A stretch of 23,454 bases of DNA from Deltaproteobacteria bacterium (GTDB lineage Bacteria > Desulfobacterota > Desulfobacteria > Desulfobacterales > UBA11574): contig JAFCZV010000071.1 in assembly GCA_019314155.1 (NCBI GenBank), positions 1-23,454 of the forward strand, written 5' to 3'. This document shows, in pieces, positions 7,049 to 15,198 of this stretch. The translations under genes were made by a program, and so were the position numbers. The notes under the pieces are model-generated. The model was given only the letters and a program-made list of their open reading frames with translations. It had not been told where the DNA came from and ran no database searches. Every line of letters begins with the position of its first letter. Within the stretch, counting starts at the first letter, position 1.

Positions 7049-7936
7049 TCAGTAAATATCCGGGTCCACATGAACGGTGATACGGTCGAAGTTGCCCACA
7101 TCTTCGCTCAGGCATTTTTCCACAGCCTTTGCCAACTTATGCCCATCTAGTACAGTCAGTCGACCATCGACGACAATGTGTATTTCCATTTGATAACGAC
7201 CCCCGGAAGTTCGAACTTTGAGATCATGAGTGGCGTTCACCCCGTTTACGGCCAGGGCACAGTTCCTGATCTGGTCGATGACTTCGGGCTTAGGGGCGGT
7301 ATCGGTGAATTCATACAAAGCCTCTTTTAAAATCTCCAGGCCGACTTTTACGATAAAAAAGGAGACCAGAAGTGCTGCGAAGGCGTCGAGGAAATACCAC
7401 GACGGCTGTATTTGAGTTCCTGCGACGCCGACCAAAACAGCCACCGAGGACAGGGCATCTGAACGGTGATGCCACGCGTTGGCCACAAGCAACCGGCTGT
7501 TGATGCGTCGTCCGGTGCGAACTGTGTACTGATAAAGGACTTCTTTCAAAACCACAGATACACCGGCCCCCATCAACGCCAGAGTCGTGGGATGAGATTC
7601 GGTATGACTGTAGATATTGAACGCGGATTTGATCCCCAGGTACAACGCCGTTCCGATGAGCACAATCCCCACAAAAGAAGATGCTAACGTTTCAACGCGA
7701 GCATGACCGAAATGATGCTTCTCGTCCGGCGGTTTAAGACGAATCTGGAGGCCGATCAGAACCGCTATGTCCGTAAAAAGATCGGAAATCGAATGGACGG
7801 CATCTGCGATGAGGGCCTGACTGTTGCCGAAAATCCCTGTCATCACCTTCAGCAGGATTAAAATTGTATTGACGAGAACACCGACGAGTGTCACTATTCT
7901 ACCGTCTCGGGTCGATTCTGTCATGGATTCATGCAT
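7049..7936 (-). CDS. Cation diffusion facilitator (CDF) metal transporter
   Basis: A 295-aa inner-membrane metal/proton antiporter with about six transmembrane segments and a cytoplasmic C-terminal domain (about residues 205-295) rich in beta strands. Metal-site motifs are ADAVHSISD (44-52) in the second span and HHRSDALSS in the fifth, the paired HxxxD pattern of zinc/iron-type CDF proteins; HHFGHAR in the loop after span 2 is also typical. Metal specificity (Zn, Fe, Mn, Co) cannot be decided. The ATG at 7936 has no strong ribosome site, and an internal ATG at 7924 is possible. It lies 24 bp upstream of the cyclodeaminase-family gene and diverges from the EamA gene at 8091. Confidence 0.9.
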   Translation of the reverse strand: MHESMTESTRDGRIVTLVGVLVNTILILLKVMTGIFGNSQALIADAVHSISDLFTDIAVLIGLQIRLKPPDEKHHFGHARVETLASSFVGIVLIGTALYLGIKSAFNIYSHTESHPTTLALMGAGVSVVLKEVLYQYTVRTGRRINSRLLVANAWHHRSDALSSVAVLVGVAGTQIQPSWYFLDAFAALLVSFFIVKVGLEILKEALYEFTDTAPKPEVIDQIRNCALAVNGVNATHDLKVRTSGGRYQMEIHIVVDGRLTVLDGHKLAKAVEKCLSEDVGNFDRITVHVDPDIY

Positions 7937-8090
7937 ACTTTAAAACACCAGGGGCTCAAGCCTGATTTGCGAGGTTGCTTTTATCTGTCGATCCATAGAT
8001 AGCACTGATAACAAAAATGTGCCAGCCTTTTAAAGATCCACAGCAGGGACCCGATCAACTTACGTTTTTCAGAAAATCGATGGAAATCCC

Positions 8091-8942
8091 ATGAAAAGAC
8101 ATGGCTTGCTTGAAATACATATCGCTGTAATCCTTTTTGGGCTCTCCGGTCTGTTCGGAAAGTTATTAACGCTGCCGCCGTTGGTCATTGTCTTTGGAAG
8201 GACTTTTTTTGCCTTCCTTACGCTAAGCATTATACTCGCCGGATTCAAAATACCATTTCGTGTAAACTCGAGACGGGATTTTTTCGTTCTTATTTTGCTC
8301 GGAATTATATTGGCCGTACATTGGATCACGTTCTTTCACTCGATTCAGATTTCCACAGTTGCCGTGGGTCTGCTCACATTTTCAACATTCCCCATATTCG
8401 TCACGTTTATGGAGCCGGTTTTCTTCAAAGAAAAAATTCGTCCTTTCGATATTTTAACGGCAGGTTCCGTTGTTTTCGGATTGCTCTTGGTTATTCCGTC
8501 ATTCGATTTTCAAAACAATATCACCCTCGGCGCATTTTGGGGAACCCTATCGGGATTTACATTTGCCGTTCTATCCATATTAAATCGAAAATACGTGAGC
8601 ACCTATCCTCCGATTTTGATGGTTTGCTGCCAGAACGGGATAGCAACTTTGATATTGCTTCCCTTTATGTTTTTTGAAAATTGGGTGCTCCAGCCGGCTG
8701 ATTATGTCTTGCTGCCGGTCCTCGGCATTTTTTGTACGGCCTTGGCCCATGTGCTGTTCATCAAGAGTCTCGTTCATATCAAGACACAGCTGGCAAGCAT
8801 TACCGCATGCCTGGAGCCCGTTTACGGAATCATTTTCGCCTTGTTTTTACTTGGAGAAATTCCGGATGCAAGAACGATTTTAGGGGGTGGTATCATGCTC
8901 GGCACCATTGCCCTGGCGACAATGAAACGACGCTCGAGTTAG
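8091..8942 (+). CDS. EamA/DMT-family transporter (second copy type)
   Basis: A 283-aa inner-membrane protein with ten hydrophobic spans in two EamA repeats. The first contains AVILFGLSGLFGKLLTLPPLVIVFGRTFFAF; the second ends with LASITACLEPVYGIIFALFLLGE, the family's diagnostic block before the last spans. It shares the fold but little sequence with the EamA protein at 4157, so it is not a recent duplicate. The start codon follows a weak GGAAA. The gene is transcribed alone and converges with the AsmA gene 37 bp downstream. The substrate is unknown. Confidence 0.85.
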   Translation: MKRHGLLEIHIAVILFGLSGLFGKLLTLPPLVIVFGRTFFAFLTLSIILAGFKIPFRVNSRRDFFVLILLGIILAVHWITFFHSIQISTVAVGLLTFSTFPIFVTFMEPVFFKEKIRPFDILTAGSVVFGLLLVIPSFDFQNNITLGAFWGTLSGFTFAVLSILNRKYVSTYPPILMVCCQNGIATLILLPFMFFENWVLQPADYVLLPVLGIFCTALAHVLFIKSLVHIKTQLASITACLEPVYGIIFALFLLGEIPDARTILGGGIMLGTIALATMKRRSS

Positions 8943-8979
8943 AGAATCCAAATAAATATCCCTGAAAATCACTTCTCCG

Positions 8980-11031
8980 TTAATTCCCAAACCCCTTGAG
9001 AAGTCCCTTGATCTGTTCACCGATGTCTTGGGGCTCACCCTTTTGACCATCGCCAGGCAGCAATTGTTTTTGCAAATCCGGAAGGCTTCTTTCTATTTTC
9101 TGCTTAAGGATACTTTCAAGATCCGGACGAAATTTCGGGGAAGAAAACGTGCCCGTAACCAGCACCGGCACCATCAGTCCGGAACGCTCCTGGGTGTCCC
9201 CCTGCCCCTTGAGGGTGCCGACGAACTTGGGTTCTACCCTGAAATCAAGGTTCTCGCTGACAAGGTCCGCCGTTCCTGAAGCCGTCAATCGAATCAGCGG
9301 TGATATGAGGGTCGTATTGGCGGTATTGACAAGTCCCTGTTTGACGGTAAACGGAGCATGAAGTTCGCTAAATTCGGTTCGCCCCGTCTCTTCGGTTTTC
9401 TCGGCCAGACCAAAAGCGGCTTTGACGTTGTTTGCCATCCCCGCTAAATCGATGCCTTTTATGGCGCCGTCTTTAAACAGAAGATCGCCGTTCCCGTTCA
9501 AGGTCTTTTTGATCTGTTTCGCATCATCCCCCGTCATGGTAAGATTTATGTTTGCCTTCAAGTTCCCTTCGAGAAAATCCTTTTTAAGAACATCCGTAAA
9601 AAGCGGTCCAGCCTGCACCCCTTTTAATGTCAGTTGGACATTTGTCCGCGGCACGTTTTTTTGCACGCTGAAACGCCCATGGCCCGACAAATCGCCCTGA
9701 TACAGCGCCATGGTCATGGAGCGCAGATTGAAAACCCCATTTTTCCCTATAAGCTTAAAATGAACATTTTCAATTTTAGCATTCTTGACCTTGAGGTTTC
9801 CGATTTTCACCGTACCGTCTATGGAAAGCTTGCGGAGCAATGAATAGTCGGTCTTTTTTTTCACCTGGGCAGCGGCGGTCTTCGGCTGTTTCTCCGCCCT
9901 TTTTCCTTGCTTGGCGGCAGTCTTCGGTTGTTTTTCCATCCCTTTTTCCTGGCTTGGCGGCGGCAGGTATCGATCCAAATCGATTTTGTCCAGGTCACAC
10001 TTAAACGTCACCGAAGGCTTTGAAAAGTTGCCGGCCTCCATGGAAATATTCAGTTTCGACTCATCCAGATCTATAACGCCGTTTGAAACCGAAATCATCC
10101 CGGCATCTCCTTTGATCCCGGCTTTGAGAGCCATGAGATTCAGGGCCTTGGGATCGGATGTTGCCACAGGAAAGACTTTTCCCATGGCACCAAGAAGTTT
10201 TCGAGGCGAAAAGGGAGATATCTGAACATCGACGTCAAATTTTGGGCGAACCGCCGGGTCCACTACATTGCCCTTGAGTCCCACATCCATTTGTCCCAGA
10301 ATGTTGGCCGTAAGATCCAGCGGAATCGTTCCTTTGCCCAGCGCTTTCCCGGTTGGCCCCACGCTCCCCTGAATGGAAAAAAGCTGGTTGTCGAGGCGGG
10401 CGGAGAAAGTAAGCCGAACCGGTCGATCCATGGAGACATCTTGAAGCCGAAGGCTAACATCAGAGATTTCCTTACGTGTTTTTTTACCGTGATCCAGCCA
10501 GACAACAGATCCATCTGTAACGGCGAATTCCCCCACGGTAAGCCCTTTGAGAACAAGACCGGTTCCGGTCATGTCTTCGGACGATTTTTTAACCTCCAGG
10601 GGCACTTTTTTAGAAACACCAGGCTCAGATTTTGCCTTGAATTCCCAGTTAACCCGGCCGTCTTTACGGGTTTCCAAAACCACACGTGCACCGTTTAAAA
10701 TAAAACGCTTGACCTGAATGTCCTTAAACAGAAGGGGAAACAGCTTAACCCTAACATCAAAAGACTTCACCACAACAAAGTCCTTCTCTTCAAACCCGGG
10801 CAGACTCCCCAGATGAAGGTCGGAAAACGTTACGCCGGCCCATGGGAAAAGAGAAAGACGAAGGTCATCACCCAGGGTGAAGGTGCGTCCCGTGGCTTTG
10901 GATACCTTCGCTTCAATCTGAGGTTTATACCGTTTGACATCGATGAACCTCGGAATAAGGACCAGGGCTGCAACCACGACAACCATCAAGCCGCCGCCGA
11001 TAATTAACACCCATTTTATGGTTCGATTCAT
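8980..11031 (-). CDS. AsmA-family protein
   Basis: A 683-aa inner-membrane-anchored, periplasm-facing protein. One transmembrane helix (about residues 5-27, KWVLIIGGGLMVVVVAALVL) is followed by the AsmA N-terminal region (IDVKRYKPQIEAKVSKATGRTFTLGDDLRLSLFPW) and a long beta-strand-rich body. The C-terminal AsmA-like domain includes NLKANINLTMTGDD and LNGNGDLLFKDGAIKGIDLAGM. AsmA-like proteins are linked to lipid transport and outer-membrane assembly. The middle has a lysine/glutamine/alanine-rich linker with two copies of KQPKTAA encoded by a 42-bp tandem repeat near 9866-9950. The ATG at 11031 is chosen because AGGGGGTGG lies just upstream and the helix starts right after it; the frame opens at 11079. 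It follows the hypothetical gene at 11081, probably in one operon. Confidence 0.85.
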   Translation of the reverse strand: MNRTIKWVLIIGGGLMVVVVAALVLIPRFIDVKRYKPQIEAKVSKATGRTFTLGDDLRLSLFPWAGVTFSDLHLGSLPGFEEKDFVVVKSFDVRVKLFPLLFKDIQVKRFILNGARVVLETRKDGRVNWEFKAKSEPGVSKKVPLEVKKSSEDMTGTGLVLKGLTVGEFAVTDGSVVWLDHGKKTRKEISDVSLRLQDVSMDRPVRLTFSARLDNQLFSIQGSVGPTGKALGKGTIPLDLTANILGQMDVGLKGNVVDPAVRPKFDVDVQISPFSPRKLLGAMGKVFPVATSDPKALNLMALKAGIKGDAGMISVSNGVIDLDESKLNISMEAGNFSKPSVTFKCDLDKIDLDRYLPPPSQEKGMEKQPKTAAKQGKRAEKQPKTAAAQVKKKTDYSLLRKLSIDGTVKIGNLKVKNAKIENVHFKLIGKNGVFNLRSMTMALYQGDLSGHGRFSVQKNVPRTNVQLTLKGVQAGPLFTDVLKKDFLEGNLKANINLTMTGDDAKQIKKTLNGNGDLLFKDGAIKGIDLAGMANNVKAAFGLAEKTEETGRTEFSELHAPFTVKQGLVNTANTTLISPLIRLTASGTADLVSENLDFRVEPKFVGTLKGQGDTQERSGLMVPVLVTGTFSSPKFRPDLESILKQKIERSLPDLQKQLLPGDGQKGEPQDIGEQIKGLLKGFGN

Positions 11032-11080
11032 AATCCACCCCCTGATTTCAAAGCCTGTTTTTTTTATTGTTACGACCAAA

Positions 11081-11818
11081 TCAGAAAGCCGTTTTACCGG
11101 TTTTCTCTATCTCTTCTTCTGTGTGCTCGCTTTTCTGCCGTTCTCTGGATAACAATTCTTCCAGATTGGGAACATAATAGATCATGGTATGATATTCAGG
11201 GTTGCCATACCGGTCGTCATGGATCGATATAATTAAAATCGATCGGCCACTCTCCCAGTATAATGACTTGCCCTTTTTATCTACCCAGTGGACGGTTTTT
11301 GCTTTTCCGTATTTTTTTGTAACCACGTCGATGATATTCGATCCTTCTTGTTTGGATTTAATATAAAAATACAACGGCCTTTTGGTGTAGTTTGAAAAAA
11401 CCAACTCAACGTAATCGAACGGAACATTCCTTTTTCGACCATAACGATACGTCAATTTTATTGTATTATGTTCAACGCGCTCCCCTGGCGGAGAATTCAA
11501 CTTCTCGTTTATTTCATGTAATTGAGGGAAAAAATTCTGTAAAAAACCAGCATAGTTTATGGTTAAATCCAATGTATTCCACTTTTCAATGGCATCGGAG
11601 CCGAGTCTGTTTTTTAGCTTGTCTCTAACGTCATTGGAAAATTCGGAGTTTTCCCCCAGATTGAAAAACGTAATCCCTTCCGGTTCTTTTGTTTCAGAAC
11701 CCGGTTCATAAATTTCTCTTTTGCTGCAATAATTAACCAGAACAACGATCAGAATTAAAACGATTACGGATATGACGGCTGCGGAAGCTTGAAATTTCTT
11801 ATTCTTAAAAAAAGACAT
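11081..11818 (-). CDS. Membrane-anchored hypothetical protein
   Basis: A 245-aa protein of no family I recognise. A single hydrophobic segment (about residues 12-30, AAVISVIVLILIVVLVNYC) after a short basic start makes it a likely N-terminally anchored protein with most of its mass in the periplasm. The remainder is hydrophilic, rich in Tyr, Lys and Glu, and contains a compact segment (about 120-200) that looks like a small beta-rich domain (LTYRYGRKRNVPFDYVELVF, RPLYFYIKSK, KSLYWESGRSILIIS). The C-terminus is charged. ATG 11818 is preceded by AAGGAG; the frame opens at 11881. Its stop is about 50 bp before the AsmA start, which suggests co-transcription and an envelope role. Confidence 0.65.
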   Translation of the reverse strand: MSFFKNKKFQASAAVISVIVLILIVVLVNYCSKREIYEPGSETKEPEGITFFNLGENSEFSNDVRDKLKNRLGSDAIEKWNTLDLTINYAGFLQNFFPQLHEINEKLNSPPGERVEHNTIKLTYRYGRKRNVPFDYVELVFSNYTKRPLYFYIKSKQEGSNIIDVVTKKYGKAKTVHWVDKKGKSLYWESGRSILIISIHDDRYGNPEYHTMIYYVPNLEELLSRERQKSEHTEEEIEKTGKTAF

Positions 11819-12056
11819 AACACCTTCTCCTTCGATCAGAAAAAAAATATGCGTCCATCTGTTTGGGAATCGATGTTCCATTTATCTCATGAATGTAATC
11901 ATTTTTCAATGGAATGGGAAATAATGCCAAAATTTTGTCTTCCTCGAGGGCAAACAAAACGAAACCGAAGGTTTTTGCTTGATAAAAGATATGATTTAGA
12001 TATGCTTTAATAAACTCGCGAAAAATCTTTTACACGCGGCCCGGAGGTCAGGTCAA

Positions 12057-12506
12057 ATGGTCGGAAGATACAGATTCTATATATTCCTTTTCGTTCTGCT
12101 TTGTGCAGATCTTTTCTTCGTCCACCGGACGTTTCCACAAAACCATCAAAATTCTGTGGCCGATACCGTTCAAAATAAGCTGACCTTGGATCACGCCGTA
12201 ATGTGTGAAGAAGTAAAAGTAAAAGATAAGACCCCCATAAACCAGACCGTTGTTTTTTCCATCAAGATTGGAAAGGTCTCCTGTTTTTCAGTGTTTGATC
12301 CGGTTCCTGAAAAAACGTTCATTTATCATAAATGGTTTCACAAGGATACCCCCAGCACAAATAAAAGACTGACGATTCATCCACCTCGCTGGGCGACCTA
12401 CAGCAGCATTCAGCTTCGAGAAACCGACAAAGGGCCATGGCGAGTTGAAATTTCCGACCGGAAAGGCAATCTTCTCTATATATTGAGATTCAGTATCACC
12501 GACTGA
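12057..12506 (+). CDS. DUF2914 domain-containing protein
   Basis: A 149-aa protein with an N-terminal hydrophobic segment (about residues 4-22, signal anchor or signal peptide) and a C-terminal DUF2914 domain (about 45-149). Recognisable blocks are AVMCEEVKVKDKTPINQTVVFS, FDPVPEKTFIYHKWFHKD and RWATYSSIQLRETDKGPWRVEISD. The function of the domain is not known; its many aromatic residues and position outside the membrane suggest binding of an envelope component. GGAGG lies 9 nt upstream of the ATG. Only 12 bp separate it from the diadenylate cyclase gene, so the two are most likely co-transcribed. Confidence 0.8.
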   Translation: MVGRYRFYIFLFVLLCADLFFVHRTFPQNHQNSVADTVQNKLTLDHAVMCEEVKVKDKTPINQTVVFSIKIGKVSCFSVFDPVPEKTFIYHKWFHKDTPSTNKRLTIHPPRWATYSSIQLRETDKGPWRVEISDRKGNLLYILRFSITD

Positions 12507-12518
12507 TCAACTTGGAAT

Positions 12519-13949
12519 ATGCTTATGTCTTTTTTTGCGAGCATTCGCTGGCAGGATATCATCGATATCCTGTTGAACAGCTACATCCTGTTTCGGCTGT
12601 ATGTGCTTTTCAGGGAAACTTACGTCTTTAGGGTCCTTACAGGGCTTGCACTCCTCTGGATCTTTCAAAGGATCGCTGTATTTTTCGGACTCATCTTAAC
12701 CAGCTGGGTCTTGCAGGGGATTACTGCGGTTGCCGCCCTTATTATCATTATTGTGTTCCGAAATGAAATACGGAGTGTTCTTCAGGCAAAAAATTTAAAG
12801 GCTATCCTCTGGGGATTTCCCAAAAAAAGTGTCCCGACGACCATACAAATAATTGTCGACAGCGTAAATGCACTTTCCAAACGGCATACCGGCGCCTTGA
12901 TCGTTCTTCCGGCAAAGGAAGATTTAACAGATATGGTTCAGAGTGGAATTCCCCTGCAAGGCCTGGTGTCCAAGGAGATGATCACCAGTATCTTCTGGGG
13001 GGACAATCCTGTCCATGACGGAGCCGCCATAATCGAGGGAGATCGAATTGCCGAGGTCGGGGTAATACTTCCCTTGTCGTACAGGAGTGATCTGCCGTCA
13101 CATTACGGAACCCGACACCGAGCTGCTCTCGGATTGACAGAAACGACAGATGCCCTAACCGTGGTCGTATCCGAAGAAACCGGGAAAGTGCTCGTGGCCA
13201 AAGATTCCAATATCGAAGAGATTCACGGCAATACGGCCCTTATAAAAATATTACAGGAACACATGGGCGCGTATGAAGAAGAGAACGGTTATCAGCAAAA
13301 AGAAAAATTTAAAATAAGCATTGCGGCCATCGTATCCGTTTTTTTTATTACCGGCATGTGGTTCAGTTTTTCAAAAGGTTTGGACACTCTGATCACCCTT
13401 GAAATTCCGGCGGAGTACACCAAACGCGACCCCAGGTTCGAAATTGTAGATGCATCTGTTCATGCCGTCCGTCTTGATCTGGCCGGGTCCGGCGCCTTGA
13501 TCAAATCTATTCAACCTGAACAGGTTCAGGTAAAACTGAACCTTGGGAATGCGGTGGTCGGCCGAAATATTTTTTCCATTACACAGGAAAACATTACCCT
13601 GCCGCCTGGAATTTTTTTAAGAAAGGTCGTCCCGTCTGTTATAGAGGTCACCCTCGATGAGACCATCAAAAAGGAATTTTCGGTTCAGATCGACTGGGTT
13701 GGGGAGTTGCCGAAAGGCCTGATCCTTTCAGAAATATTTTTTGACCCGGAAAAAATTGAGGTCATTGGCGGAAAACGAATCTTGGAAAACCTCTCGACCA
13801 TATACACGAAAAAGGTTCACCTGGAGAGTATGAAGACATCAGGTACAATATTTGCGAGTCTTGCCCTCACCCCCGCTTCCTTGAAAATCGCACCCGGATC
13901 AAAAGACAAGATAAGAATAGCGTATGTTATAAAATCCAGAATCGAGTAA
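12519..13949 (+). CDS. cdaA: Diadenylate cyclase (CdaA type) fused to YbbR-like region
   Basis: A 476-aa membrane protein predicted to make cyclic di-AMP from two ATP. Residues about 1-85 give three transmembrane helices, as in CdaA. The DAC (DisA_N) domain covers about 100-250, with both catalytic motifs intact: DGA at 167-169 (NPVHDGAAIIEGDRI) and RHR at 199-201 (HYGTRHRAALGLTE). After a linker, a fourth helix (about 264-285) leads into an extracytoplasmic portion (286-476) with YbbR-like repeats (ITLPPGIFLRKVVPSVIEVTLDE, then VQIDWVGELPKGL with VEVIGG-like strands). In Firmicutes these are two adjacent genes, cdaA and cdaR (ybbR), with glmM next. Here they are one polypeptide and no glmM follows. 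The start codon has only a weak ribosome site; an ATG at residue 3 is possible. Confidence 0.88.
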   Translation: MLMSFFASIRWQDIIDILLNSYILFRLYVLFRETYVFRVLTGLALLWIFQRIAVFFGLILTSWVLQGITAVAALIIIIVFRNEIRSVLQAKNLKAILWGFPKKSVPTTIQIIVDSVNALSKRHTGALIVLPAKEDLTDMVQSGIPLQGLVSKEMITSIFWGDNPVHDGAAIIEGDRIAEVGVILPLSYRSDLPSHYGTRHRAALGLTETTDALTVVVSEETGKVLVAKDSNIEEIHGNTALIKILQEHMGAYEEENGYQQKEKFKISIAAIVSVFFITGMWFSFSKGLDTLITLEIPAEYTKRDPRFEIVDASVHAVRLDLAGSGALIKSIQPEQVQVKLNLGNAVVGRNIFSITQENITLPPGIFLRKVVPSVIEVTLDETIKKEFSVQIDWVGELPKGLILSEIFFDPEKIEVIGGKRILENLSTIYTKKVHLESMKTSGTIFASLALTPASLKIAPGSKDKIRIAYVIKSRIE

Positions 13950-13964
13950 ATTGTTCAGGCCGGA

Positions 13965-14451
13965 TTATTCTCTTCTGAAAAGAAATTCCATAAAGCCCGG
14001 CCGGCATATAAACGACTTGGCCGGAATAAAAGGCGCCATCATGGACAACACGTCCCGGTTTTGACGACTGCGTAAAGGCAGGTTAAGATGCGGCTGGGGT
14101 CGCAGGTGAACCCGAAAATTTTGCCCGACAACAAAGGCGTTCGCCGCAGATGATCCGTGCTGATCACCCAAAACCACGACCATCGAGTTTGTCCCAGATT
14201 TGGTCCACTGGGCTCCCCTTGCGAATGCACCGGTCAAGTCGGATGAACATATCACAAACATACAGTTTCTTTGCCCGGCTTGCGAAAAACCTGATATTCT
14301 CCTGGCACACCGGCCCCACATCCAGCAATTTCTTCTCGGGCCGCTGCTCGAGATGTTCCAAAAAAAGCTTCAGGGCATTGCTGGTGTATCCCACCGCCCC
14401 AGGGTCATGATTCAGATCCGTGTTCTTCTGATCTGCAGTGAAAGTGGTCAA
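13965..14451 (-). pseudogene. Broken small SAM-methyltransferase-like gene
   Basis: The 5' half, from a TTG at 14451, reads KLFLEHLEQRPEKKLLDVG and continues to an acidic CDMF strand, a pattern like methyltransferase motif I. It then runs into a stop at 14164. The 3' half lies in another frame from about 14190 to 13965 (SMVVVLGDQHGSSAANAFVV, then FRVHLRPQPHLNLPLRSRQN and a clean C-terminus). The join near 14185-14190 lacks the middle of the domain, including the expected acidic FDxIxxWDLxD-type strand. This suggests an internal deletion that also shifted frame; the amount lost is inferred from family memory (about 40 codons). It begins 3 nt after the bactofilin stop, so the two were one operon. 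Confidence 0.55.
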
Positions 14452-14454
14452 CGA

Positions 14455-14954
14455 TCAATTTCCCTTGATGCCTTTACCGGCCAGGATCAGCGGTTCTTTG
14501 ATCGTTTCGGAGGACGTTTTTTCTTCCGGTTTTCCCGAAGGGGAAACGCTCTTCGACGGTTCACGATCCATCTCAATGACGGCCTTCAGGTAGGCCCCGT
14601 CCTCCACCGAAATCGACCTCGCCTTGATCTGACCGTTAAAATCAGCCTCTTTGGTTATCTCTACTCTGCCTGTAGCGTTAATGTTACCCCGTTAATGTTA
14701 CCCCCCAGCTTCCCGCTTACGGTAACGTTGGCAGCAAGAATTTCGGCTTCCACCTGACCCTTGACGCCCACCGTCAAATGATGGGCTTTCACCTCGATGC
14801 TCCCCTTCACCGAACCTTCGATGAGCAAATCCTCCTTGCCGCAGATAGCGCCTTCGATGGAAATCTTATCTCCGATAACCGTCTTTTGGTCAGTAGCCGC
14901 CGCCTGGGGTGGTGCCGGGGACTCGATCTTTGCCTTCCTGTTTTTCTTAAGCAT
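14455..14954 (-). pseudogene. Bactofilin (polymer-forming cytoskeletal protein), frameshifted
   Basis: Bactofilins polymerise into membrane-associated filaments through a right-handed beta-helix. The N-terminal part, from ATG 14954, shows the family pattern (TVIGDKISIEGAICGKEDLL, GSVKGSIEVKAHHLTVG, GQVEAEILAANVTVSGKLGG). The frame then ends early at 14661. The cause is visible: a perfect 14-bp tandem duplication (14677-14690 and 14691-14704). Removing one copy restores a 161-aa protein that continues NINATGRVEITKEADFNGQI, ARSISVEDGAYLKAVIEM and a hydrophilic tail, ending at 14455. As written, the product is a truncated 97-aa protein lacking the last helix turns. It might be a pseudogene or a switchable allele. 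Confidence 0.8.
14677..14704 (-). repeat. 14-bp perfect tandem duplication in bactofilin gene
   Basis: Two adjacent identical copies of GTTAATGTTACCCC (plus-strand reading), followed by two more C. Because 14 is not a multiple of 3, the second copy shifts the frame of the bactofilin gene. One copy restores the reading frame, as would four. Perfect identity suggests a recent slippage event. Confidence 0.9.
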
Positions 14955-15032
14955 AGGATCTCTCCTTTAATTATAATGAAAATTTTGGTGCAATTATATG
15001 TTAATGCCGGCGGCATGTCAATGTTAGAGTCC

Positions 15033-15188
15033 CATGCTAACAGGGTGAACGCATTTGATTTCGGTACAGCGAAGCGACGGCGTGTTTCTCTTGGAAACCG
15101 AATGGCTGTTTGAAGGTTGAAAAAAGATATGCGCCGTCGTGAAGCGTTCTCTTTCTATGGGGATTCAAATGCGTTTGCCCTGCCCATG
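15033..15188. repeat. Long imperfect inverted repeat (~155 bp)
   Basis: Outer arms at 15041-15058 and 15165-15182 match at 16 of 18 positions (core AACGCATTTGA), extended outward by CATG on both sides. Inner arms CGACGGCG (15075-15082) and CGCCGTCG (15132-15139) match perfectly. The element fills almost all of the 244-bp space between the lipoprotein stop and the bactofilin start, with no gene inside. It resembles a small palindromic mobile remnant. Confidence 0.6.
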
Positions 15189-15198
15189 CCAACATACC

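Noticed and set aside
14200..14757. 185-aa plus-strand open frame across the broken bactofilin and methyltransferase genes
   Set aside because: It is antisense to two recognisable gene remnants, has no ribosome site and no domain signature.
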